Part shown: positions 5,494-10,775 of the stretch, in pieces
Layout of the letters: the number at the start of each line of letters is the position of its first letter
Position numbering within the stretch: position 1 is the first letter of the stretch
Source of the DNA: an uncultured Erythrobacteraceae bacterium
GTDB lineage: Bacteria > Pseudomonadota > Alphaproteobacteria > Sphingomonadales > Sphingomonadaceae
Length of the DNA: 10,775 nt
Assembly: GCA_946482075.1 (NCBI GenBank)
Contig: CAMLQG010000102.1
Coordinates: forward strand, 1-10,775
Direction of reading: 5' to 3'
Position numbers and translations under genes: made by a program
The notes under the pieces: generated by a model
Database searches by the model: none
What the model was told of the DNA's origin: nothing
Seen by the model: only the letters and a program-made list of their open reading frames with translations

Positions 5494-7830
5494 TCAGTAC
5501 TGGAAGCCCACGCGCAGGCCGTAGGTCCGCGGCGGAGCGACATAGTCGAACGCGCCGAAGAAGCCCGCGCTCTGGCGGAAGGAAAGGTACTTCTCATCCG
5601 TCAGGTTGTTGATGAAGAAGCCGATCGAGAAGGTATCGTCCGCGGTGCGGATGTTGCCGCTCAGATTGGCGATCGTGGTCGAAGGCTGGAAGTCCGTGCG
5701 CAGCGGGCCGCCGGCGCCCGGCGCGATGTCGTACTTGTCGCTGTAGCGGACATAGCCCGTCAGGTCGGCCTTCCAGTCGCTGTTGAGCGGCACGTTGACC
5801 GTCGCGCCGATATTGCCGGCGAATTTGGGCGAGCGCGGCATGCGCTTGCCAGACAGGTCTTCCACCGTGCTGTCGAAGACGGGGCTCAGCGGATCGCCCG
5901 TCGGGCCGGCACCGGCCGCATCCGGGAAGTCGCGGTACTTGTTGTCCATGTAGGTCGCGCCGCCGAACAGCGTCAGCCAGTCGGTCGGCTGGTAGCTGAA
6001 GTCGAATTCGACGCCCTTGCCGCGAGCCTTCGCGCCATTGACGACGATCGATCCGCCCAGTTCGAGGCGGATGACCTGCACCTGCACGTCCTTGTAGTCG
6101 TACAGGAAGGCGGCGATGTTGGCGCGCAGCTTGCGGTCGGCGGAAACGAACTTCGCGCCTATTTCATAGCTGTCGATCTTCTCCGGACGAACCAGCAGGA
6201 TGCCGCTCGGCGGGAACAGGGCCGGAGTGGCGAAACCGCCCGCCTTGAAGCCCTTGTTGTAGCTCGCATACAGGTTAACCGGGCCGGTATCGTAGGAGAC
6301 GACGAAGCGCGGCGTGAAGCTGTCGAACTTCAGCGACGGCGACGTGAACCGATCGAACGGCAGGCCGAAGGCCGAGACGATCGTGTCGTTGAAGCTGCCG
6401 TTGAGATCGCGCTTGTCCTTGCTGAAGCGGCCGCCGGCGGTCATCTTCAGGCCGTCGATCGGCTCGAAGGTCAGTTCGCCGAACACTGCCCAGCTGCTGG
6501 TCTTCACGCGGTTGATGCCCGAAGGCAGTTCGCCGCTCGGCGAAGCCGCCGCCGCCGCACGGAAGTCCGTGCTGTCGAAGGTCAGGTCAAAATAGCCCTT
6601 CTCATGCAGGTAGCTGGCGCCAAACAGGCCCTTCAACCGGTCGCTGAACGTGACGTCGGCGATCAGGTCCTGAGTGAAGGCCTCGCTGCCTGAGAACTGG
6701 CCGTAATGGAACAGTTCGGCGCGCGTGAAGTCCAGCTCGCTGATGCCGAAATCGTCTTGGTTGCGGAAAGCGGTGATGCTTTTCAGGTTCACCGCACCGA
6801 GATTGGCTTCGAGCTGCAGATTGTAGAAGTAGCTCTTGCCGCCGGTGCCTTTCTTGCCGCGGATGACGGGTTCGTTCTGGTCGGTCTCGTAGAAGCCGGA
6901 CACGGGCGCGAGCGAGCCCGGGATGCCCGGCGCGCAGCCCGAGCAGGTAAAGATCGGCGAACCATTGTAGATCGCGAAGGGACCGGTGAAATCATCGCGC
7001 GTGGTCGTCTGGCCAAGGCGTTCGGCGGCCGGCGCAGTGGAGCCCTTGGCTTCGTTGTATTGGAAAGTGAAGATCGCCTTGAAGTCGGCGGTCGGCTCCC
7101 ACTTCAGGCGGGCACGGCCGACATAGGCGGAGCTGCCGCCCAGCTTGTTGCCGGTGTAGAGATTCTTCACATAGCCGCCATCGTGGCGATATCGGCCGGC
7201 GAAGCGGGCCGACAGCGTTTCGCTCAGCGGAACGTTGACCACGCCGTCGAGCAGCTGATGATCGTAACTGCCAAGCTCACCCGTGACCGAACCGCCGAAT
7301 TCATTGCCCGGTTCCTGGCTGTTGATCAGCATCGCGCCGCCCGTGGCGTTACGGCCGTAGAGCGTGCCCTGCGGGCCCTTCAGGACCTGCACGGTCTGGA
7401 CGTCGACCATTTCATACAGCGCGCCGAAGCCGCGCGTGGCATAGGCCCCGTCGATATAGGTGGCGACCGCCGGTTCGAGGCCCGGATTCGGGAAGTTCGC
7501 GCCGACGCCGCGGATGAAGAGCTGGGTGTAGGTATAGCCGGTGTTGAACACGAGGCCCGGAGTCACCGCTTCGAGCTGGTCGACCTTGCGGATGCTGAGC
7601 TGTTCCAGGCGTTCCGGCGGAATGGCGGTGATCGCGACCGGCACTTCCTGCAGCGTTTCGTCGCGGCGCTGCGCGGTGACGACGATTTCGCCATAGGCGG
7701 GGTTGGTGGCGGTGGCGGCTGCTTCCGCATCCTGCGCGGCAGCGGCCTGCGGGAGCGCCGCGGCGAGCACGGCGAGGCCGGCCGATGCGGCATATTCGCG
7801 GCGGAGCGCGGTGAAAATCTTGTTCCTCAT
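5494..7830 (-). CDS. TonB-dependent outer-membrane receptor, substrate unknown
   Basis: A 778-residue receptor that would import a ligand across the outer membrane using TonB-ExbBD energy. A signal peptide (residues 1 to about 32, ending ALPQAAAA before QD) precedes a TonB-box-like EIVVTA (48-53). The plug domain follows, with QEVPVAITAI, FIRGVG (105-110), the VQVLKGPQGTLYGRNATGG block (147-165), and then the 22-strand barrel. The last strand ends in GLRVGFQY with a terminal aromatic residue, as required for outer-membrane insertion. ATG 7828-7830 has GGGAGA eight bases upstream. The only two cysteines form CSGC (296-299), probably in an extracellular loop. No FecA-type signalling extension, sigma factor or transport partner lies beside it, so the substrate is open; sphingomonads carry dozens of such receptors for sugars, aromatics or siderophores. 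Confidence 0.95.
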   Translation of the reverse strand: MRNKIFTALRREYAASAGLAVLAAALPQAAAAQDAEAAATATNPAYGEIVVTAQRRDETLQEVPVAITAIPPERLEQLSIRKVDQLEAVTPGLVFNTGYTYTQLFIRGVGANFPNPGLEPAVATYIDGAYATRGFGALYEMVDVQTVQVLKGPQGTLYGRNATGGAMLINSQEPGNEFGGSVTGELGSYDHQLLDGVVNVPLSETLSARFAGRYRHDGGYVKNLYTGNKLGGSSAYVGRARLKWEPTADFKAIFTFQYNEAKGSTAPAAERLGQTTTRDDFTGPFAIYNGSPIFTCSGCAPGIPGSLAPVSGFYETDQNEPVIRGKKGTGGKSYFYNLQLEANLGAVNLKSITAFRNQDDFGISELDFTRAELFHYGQFSGSEAFTQDLIADVTFSDRLKGLFGASYLHEKGYFDLTFDSTDFRAAAAASPSGELPSGINRVKTSSWAVFGELTFEPIDGLKMTAGGRFSKDKRDLNGSFNDTIVSAFGLPFDRFTSPSLKFDSFTPRFVVSYDTGPVNLYASYNKGFKAGGFATPALFPPSGILLVRPEKIDSYEIGAKFVSADRKLRANIAAFLYDYKDVQVQVIRLELGGSIVVNGAKARGKGVEFDFSYQPTDWLTLFGGATYMDNKYRDFPDAAGAGPTGDPLSPVFDSTVEDLSGKRMPRSPKFAGNIGATVNVPLNSDWKADLTGYVRYSDKYDIAPGAGGPLRTDFQPSTTIANLSGNIRTADDTFSIGFFINNLTDEKYLSFRQSAGFFGAFDYVAPPRTYGLRVGFQY

Positions 7831-7860
7831 GTCTGGAATCTCCCGGAATGGACAATCGTC

Positions 7861-7898
7861 GCCGAAATTCGGCCGACAGGGCGCATGGTCATGCGCCC
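7861..7898 (-). promoter_or_regulatory. Two adjacent perfect palindromes in the receptor leader
   Basis: GCCGAA-A-TTCGGC spans 7861-7873. Five bases beyond it, GGGCGCATG-GT-CATGCGCCC spans 7879-7898 with nine perfect pairs and a two-base centre. They lie about 30 to 70 bases upstream of the receptor ATG, between any promoter and the ribosome-binding site. They could be repressor operators or structure in the mRNA leader; the very short centres favour DNA-binding sites. No known riboswitch is recognised here. Confidence 0.5.
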
Positions 7899-7941
7899 GT
7901 GCTGGGCGCGCCTATCGCGAGCGCCGCTTCCGATTTCCATC

Positions 7942-7956
7942 GCCTTGACCCAAGGC
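7942..7956. promoter_or_regulatory. Palindrome GCCTTG-ACC-CAAGGC, candidate operator
   Basis: Six perfect pairs flank a three-base centre, about 112 bases upstream of the receptor start. The spacing and symmetry suit a dimeric regulator. No promoter elements could be tied to it, and short GC-rich palindromes also arise by chance, so the role is uncertain. Confidence 0.35.
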
Positions 7957-8047
7957 AAATCCGAATTCCTGACAAGTGTGGGATATCGGCAACTTTTTCA
8001 GTCTTTTTGGTCTCTATTTGTAATATTTTATGTCTGAGAAGGTATCT

Positions 8048-8060
8048 GGAATTAAATTCC
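8048..8060. promoter_or_regulatory. Short palindrome GGAATT-A-AATTCC in AT-rich upstream block
   Basis: A 13-base perfect inverted repeat with a single central base, lying inside the AT-rich block upstream of the receptor. It may be a regulator site for a distal element; nothing else supports it. Confidence 0.25.
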
Positions 8061-8164
8061 GTTCAGGTTTTTATCGACCTCATCCCTGATCCTGAAAATG
8101 GGTTTCCAAGCCGCATATCCTCCGCCGCGCGCCCGGCACGGTTGGAGGAAGCGAAAGTCGGGGA

Positions 8165-8256
8165 TGGCGGAGACGGAGGGATTCGAACCCTCGGTACCGA
8201 ATTCTCAGTACGACGGTTTAGCAAACCGTTGGTTTCAGCCACTCACCCACGTCTCC
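8165..8256 (-). tRNA. tRNA-Ser(GCU)
   Basis: Read on the minus strand from 8256, the 92-base sequence folds into a class II tRNA. The acceptor stem pairs GGAGACG with CGTCTCC, followed by discriminator G and an encoded CCA (8167-8165). The anticodon arm ACGGT-TTGCTAA-ACCGT places anticodon GCT at 8222-8220, which reads AGC and AGU serine codons. A long variable arm around CGTACTGAGAATTCGGTACC and the T-arm GAGGG-TTCGAAT-CCCTC complete it. The long variable arm plus G discriminator is the serine identity pattern. A promoter lies just upstream. Confidence 0.97.
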
Positions 8257-8278
8257 GGATCGCAGCGGCAATGGCGGC

Positions 8279-8307
8279 GCTATAACGAGGGAGGCTGGAC
8301 CGGGCAA
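8279..8307 (-). promoter_or_regulatory. Promoter of tRNA-Ser(GCU)
   Basis: On the minus strand TTGCCC (8307-8302) and TATAGC (8284-8279) are separated by exactly 17 bases. Transcription would start near 8272, leaving a leader of about 15 bases before the tRNA 5' end. Position, spacing and both hexamers fit a housekeeping sigma-70 promoter. Confidence 0.7.
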
Positions 8308-8424
8308 GGGGGCCTGGCGGCTGTGGGGCGCTAATGATGAATTTGTCGGTTTCGCGCCATCGGGCGGACTCGCTTCACCCTAAAAGCGACTCGCCCCGTC
8401 GCCGGTTCATTGCCCCTTCACCCG

Positions 8425-8446
8425 CCATCGATTCTTCTCACGATGG
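8425..8446 (+). promoter_or_regulatory. Small stem-loop upstream of eipA
   Basis: CCATCG (8425-8430) and CGATGG (8441-8446) are perfect complements around a ten-base loop, 35 bases upstream of the chosen eipA start. It may be leader structure or an operator. The stem is short, and no T-run follows it. Confidence 0.3.
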
Positions 8447-8481
8447 GAATTCGAATGCTCGGGAACGGGATAAGGACGATG

Positions 8482-9366
8482 ATGAATTGGGTTGAGATCC
8501 GCCGGCGCTCCGCAGGAGTGCTGTTCGGATTGGCGATCGTGCTGGGCTCGGTCCCGGCGGTGGCGCAGATACGCAGCGTGGACCCCAATAGCGGGATCGA
8601 CGCCGATCTCGAGCCGCTGCCCAACCCGTCCTCCTCTTCCTCGCCCTCGACAAGCTCGCCGCCTCCTTCCTATCCCTCGGATGATCCCTATCGTTCGCCG
8701 AGCGATCCTGAAACGTCGAGCGCTCAGGCGCCGGCTTCTCCGCCGCCGGCCACGGCTGCATCGGGCGGCAATGTCGAACAGTGGAAGGATTCCGATTTCA
8801 GCAAGCCCGTGGTCACCTCGCCCGAAGCGTCGTCCGCCGCGAGCCAGGCGTCCGGCAATCCCGAAGTGGCCGCGGCCCAGGGCAGCACCTACAAGAAGGA
8901 CGATCTCATCGGCGCGGCCGAAGGCGTGTTCGGCAAAGGCGCGGAAGGCCTTGCCCGGATGATCGAGAACTGGCTCGACAAGCAGGGCGAACCCAATGGC
9001 TACATCGTCGGGCGCGAAGGCGGCGGTGCGCTCGTCTTCGGGCTGCGCTATGGCTCGGGCACGCTCTACCACAAGGTCGAAGGGCAGATGCCGGTTTACT
9101 GGACAGGGCCTTCAGTGGGCTTCGACGTGGGCGGCAATGCCGGCAACACTTTCGTGCTGGTCTATAATCTGTTCGACACCGAAGACCTCTACAAGCGTTT
9201 CCCGCAGGGCGAGGGGCAGGCCTATGTCATCGGCGGCTTCACGGCGAGCTATCTGCGCTGGGGCGATGTGGTCCTGATTCCGATCCGCATGGGCGCGGGC
9301 GTGCGGCTGGGCGTCAATGCCGGCTACATGAAGTTCTCCAAGAAGCAGCGCTGGGTACCGTTCTGA
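8482..9366 (+). CDS. eipA: EipA/DUF1134 family periplasmic envelope-integrity protein
   Basis: A 294-residue exported protein. The signal peptide runs from MNWVEIRRRS through a hydrophobic core to AVA-Q (cut near residue 28). A low-complexity Ser/Pro/Ala linker (about 46-135) leads to the DUF1134 domain (about 138-292). The domain is recognised by GVFGKGAEGLARMIENWLDKQGEPNGYIVG, split here across 148-177, then GLRYGSGTLYHK (187-198), YWTGPSVGFDVGGN (206-219) and GVRLGVNAGYMKFS near the end. Brucella EipA, the studied member, is a periplasmic beta-rich protein needed for envelope integrity and linked genetically to O-polysaccharide synthesis. I chose the second of two adjacent ATGs (8482) because AAGGA lies five bases upstream; ATG 8479 would leave only two. 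It is not clearly in an operon with its neighbours. Confidence 0.88.
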   Translation: MNWVEIRRRSAGVLFGLAIVLGSVPAVAQIRSVDPNSGIDADLEPLPNPSSSSSPSTSSPPPSYPSDDPYRSPSDPETSSAQAPASPPPATAASGGNVEQWKDSDFSKPVVTSPEASSAASQASGNPEVAAAQGSTYKKDDLIGAAEGVFGKGAEGLARMIENWLDKQGEPNGYIVGREGGGALVFGLRYGSGTLYHKVEGQMPVYWTGPSVGFDVGGNAGNTFVLVYNLFDTEDLYKRFPQGEGQAYVIGGFTASYLRWGDVVLIPIRMGAGVRLGVNAGYMKFSKKQRWVPF

Positions 9367-9456
9367 GGCCTCGCGCATTCCGCAGCGCGATTTTCGCGCC
9401 GCTCGGGGCAATTCCCGCTTGATAGGAAACGAGCGCGGCGGCATGGAGCGCGCGCT

Positions 9457-10632
9457 ATGCTAGACGCCCTCAACCAACAGCCCGCCGATGCGCTGCTCGC
9501 GCTGATCAAGCTCTACAATTCCGACCCGCGGGCCGACAAGATCGACCTGGGCGTCGGGGTTTACCGCACGGATGACGGCGCGACACCGGTGTTCGCCGCG
9601 GTGAAGCAGGCGGAAGCCAAGCTGCTGGAGAGCCAGGATTCGAAAGCCTATCTCGGCCCCGAAGGCGATATGGGCTTCGTCCATGCGCTGATGCCGCATG
9701 TCTTCGGCAAGGAGCATGCGACGCCCGGCCGGATCGACGGGATGCAGGCACCGGGCGGGACGGGCGGCCTGCGCCTCGCCATGGCGCTCGCCAAGCGGGC
9801 AGGCATCCGCAAGCTGATCACCGGCAGCCCGAGCTGGCCCAACCACGCGCAGATCGCCGACGATCTCGGGATCGCCGGCGCGAGCTTCAATCACGCCAGG
9901 GACGGCGTGGCCGATATGGACGCGATCCGTGCGGCGCTGGCGCAAGCCGGTCCGGGTGACGCGATCCTGCTGCATGGCTGCTGCCACAACCCCACCGGCA
10001 TCGATTACACCGAAGCCCAGTGGGACGAGATCGCCACGCTGGTCGTCAAGAGCGGCGCGCTGCCGATTCTCGACCTGGCCTATCAGGGCCTCGGCCAGGG
10101 CATGGAAGACGACGCATACGGCCTGCGCAAGGTGCTGGCGGCCGTGCCGGAAGCACTGATCTGCTACAGCTGCGACAAGAATTTCGGCCTCTATCGCGAT
10201 CGCGTCGGCGCGCTCTACGTGATGGGCAAGGATGCCGAGGCGACGGCCCGCATCCTGACCAACGGCCATGCGCTGGCCCGCGCCAACTGGTCGCAGCCGC
10301 CCGATCACGGTGCCGCCGCGGCGCGTCTCGTCATGGAAGACGAGCAGTTGACCAAGCTGTGGATCGCGGAGCTCGACGCGATGCGTGCCCGCATGCGCGA
10401 AATGCGTGCGACGCTGGCTGCGGCGGACAACCGTGTGGGCGGCCTCGATCTCGCTTCGGTGGGTGACCAGAACGGGCTGTTCTCGATCCTCTCGCTCACC
10501 AAGGACCAGATCCTTGCGATGCGCGAGAAGCATGGCGTCTACATGGCGGGTTCGGGCCGGATCAACGTGGCGGGCCTGACCGCCGGCAATATCGGCCGCT
10601 TCATCGACGCGCTGGTGGACGTGGCGGGCTAA
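9457..10632 (+). CDS. Aromatic/aspartate aminotransferase (AspC/TyrB type, PLP-dependent)
   Basis: A 391-residue fold-type I aminotransferase of the AspC/TyrB subgroup, which exchanges amino groups between aspartate or aromatic amino acids and 2-oxoglutarate. Visible features are DLGVGVYRTDDG (30-41), APGGTGGLRLA (98-108), the W127 stacking residue in SPSWPNH, N178 in HGCCHNPTGID, D206 in LDLAYQG, the PLP lysine K241 in CDKNFGLYRDRVGA with phosphate-binding R249, and the carboxylate arginine R368 in SGRINVAG. Length and motif spacing match E. coli AspC. ATG 9457 has GGAG eight bases upstream. AspC and TyrB cannot be told apart from motifs alone, so no symbol is given. It follows eipA after 90 bases without a clear terminator, and only 143 bases remain beyond it. 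Confidence 0.93.
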   Translation: MLDALNQQPADALLALIKLYNSDPRADKIDLGVGVYRTDDGATPVFAAVKQAEAKLLESQDSKAYLGPEGDMGFVHALMPHVFGKEHATPGRIDGMQAPGGTGGLRLAMALAKRAGIRKLITGSPSWPNHAQIADDLGIAGASFNHARDGVADMDAIRAALAQAGPGDAILLHGCCHNPTGIDYTEAQWDEIATLVVKSGALPILDLAYQGLGQGMEDDAYGLRKVLAAVPEALICYSCDKNFGLYRDRVGALYVMGKDAEATARILTNGHALARANWSQPPDHGAAAARLVMEDEQLTKLWIAELDAMRARMREMRATLAAADNRVGGLDLASVGDQNGLFSILSLTKDQILAMREKHGVYMAGSGRINVAGLTAGNIGRFIDALVDVAG

Positions 10633-10646
10633 GGTCCGATTTAGAG

Positions 10647-10680
10647 GTTACTTCTCAACCGTTCATGGTGAGGAGCCGCT
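10647..10680. repeat. Possible broken half of a dispersed palindromic repeat
   Basis: GGTTACTTCTCAACCGTTCATGGTGAGGAG-type sequence (split at 10660) follows the aminotransferase stop. CCGTTCATGGTGAGGAGC resembles one arm of intergenic palindromes I associate with sphingomonads. The matching arm is not present, because the sequence degenerates soon after. The call rests on recall rather than on a second copy here. Confidence 0.3.
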
Positions 10681-10688
10681 GAGATTGT

Positions 10689-10775
10689 AGAAAACACAGA
10701 GCAAAAAACACCCCCCCCCAAAAAAAAAAGAAACCCCAACAAAAAAAAAAAACCCACCCAAAGAAAAGAGGGGGA
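10689..10775. other. Low-complexity A/C tail, probable assembly or read artefact
   Basis: From 10689 to the end there is no T, and the sequence is almost entirely runs of A and C, with a few G and a final GGGGGA. This is unlike anything else in this GC-rich window, has no coding potential and no structure. It is best explained as low-quality read ends at a contig edge, plausibly where assembly failed in a repeat. It should not be interpreted biologically. Confidence 0.85.

Larger units (their letters stand above)
7831..8164. other. Regulatory gap upstream of the TonB-dependent receptor and downstream of tRNA-Ser
   Basis: A 334-base non-coding stretch. It contains the receptor's leader with two palindromes (7861-7898), another palindrome (7942-7956), an AT-rich block at about 7985-8075 that is out of character with the GC-rich surroundings, and a small palindrome within that block (8048-8060). 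Near the tRNA end, TCCTCC (8118-8123) can pair with GGAGGA (8144-8149), but no T-run follows on the minus strand, so it is a poor terminator candidate. I could not place a convincing -35/-10 pair for the receptor. Open frames across the gap run through the tRNA and are not genes. Confidence 0.6.

Noticed and set aside
5455..6693. Plus-strand open frame of 412 codons opposite the receptor C-terminus
   Set aside because: Antisense shadow of the receptor; composition is Arg/Ala/Val-rich without motifs, and it starts inside the receptor's terminator hairpin.
6706..8037. Long plus-strand open frame (443 codons) opposite the receptor gene
   Set aside because: It is antisense to a well-supported TonB-dependent receptor, its protein has no family features, and it runs beyond the receptor start into a palindrome-rich leader. 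High GC produces such mirror frames.
7848..8285. Plus-strand open frame crossing the tRNA-Ser gene
   Set aside because: Its GGIRTLG-like segment is the familiar translation of an antisense serine tRNA, a common false gene call. The second overlapping frame (8098-8334) has the same origin.
9460..10533. Minus-strand open frame of 357 codons opposite the aminotransferase
   Set aside because: Antisense shadow of a gene whose catalytic lysine, phosphate-binding arginine and other motifs are all in place on the plus strand.
10689..10775. Possible repeat array or unusual functional A/C tract at the right edge
   Set aside because: No periodic unit, no T at all, and irregular homopolymers point to sequencing or assembly noise rather than biology.

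Overview
The window is an ordinary-looking, GC-rich piece of chromosome, most likely from a sphingomonad alphaproteobacterium (Novosphingobium, Sphingobium or Erythrobacteraceae type). The evidence is strong G/C preference at third codon positions, an EipA/DUF1134 envelope protein, a PmtA-like methyltransferase, a long sphingomonad-style TonB-dependent receptor, and a dispersed palindromic repeat beginning TTCGTCATTGCGAGGCCG. The genus is inference; no marker gene settles it.

Layout. Positions 3-116 hold the last 37 codons of an unidentified gene. Positions 117-477 are non-coding and carry a 94-bp inverted repeat. A PmtA-like SAM methyltransferase (478-1116, +) converges on a six-helix membrane protein (1162-1977, -); three copies of a 14-bp tandem repeat lie at their junction. 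Divergent from the membrane protein is lipB (2046-2708, +), followed by a small predicted lipoprotein (2738-3070, +). Next is a two-gene minus-strand unit, pirin then nitroreductase (4417 down to 3099), divergent from a LysR-type regulator (4525-5433, +). Their shared 107-bp gap contains two perfect inverted repeats about two helical turns apart. The regulator converges on a 778-residue TonB-dependent receptor (7830 down to 5494), separated by a hairpin terminator. The receptor has a 334-bp upstream region rich in palindromes. Then come tRNA-Ser(GCU) (8256-8165, -) with a readable promoter, eipA (8482-9366, +) and an AspC/TyrB-type aminotransferase (9457-10632, +). The final 87 bases contain no T and only a few G; they look like an assembly artefact at a contig end.

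How the genes work together. The clearest functional unit is LysR/pirin/nitroreductase: a regulator probably controlling a divergent redox or quinone/electrophile-response operon and perhaps itself. LipB supplies protein lipoylation. PmtA, EipA, the lipoprotein and the receptor all concern the cell envelope but are not visibly co-regulated. I see no CRISPR array, transposase, phage gene, toxin-antitoxin pair or recognisable defence system, and no convincing evidence of a wholly new multi-gene system. The most interesting material is regulatory: the paired operators at 4485-4522 and the palindromes upstream of the receptor.
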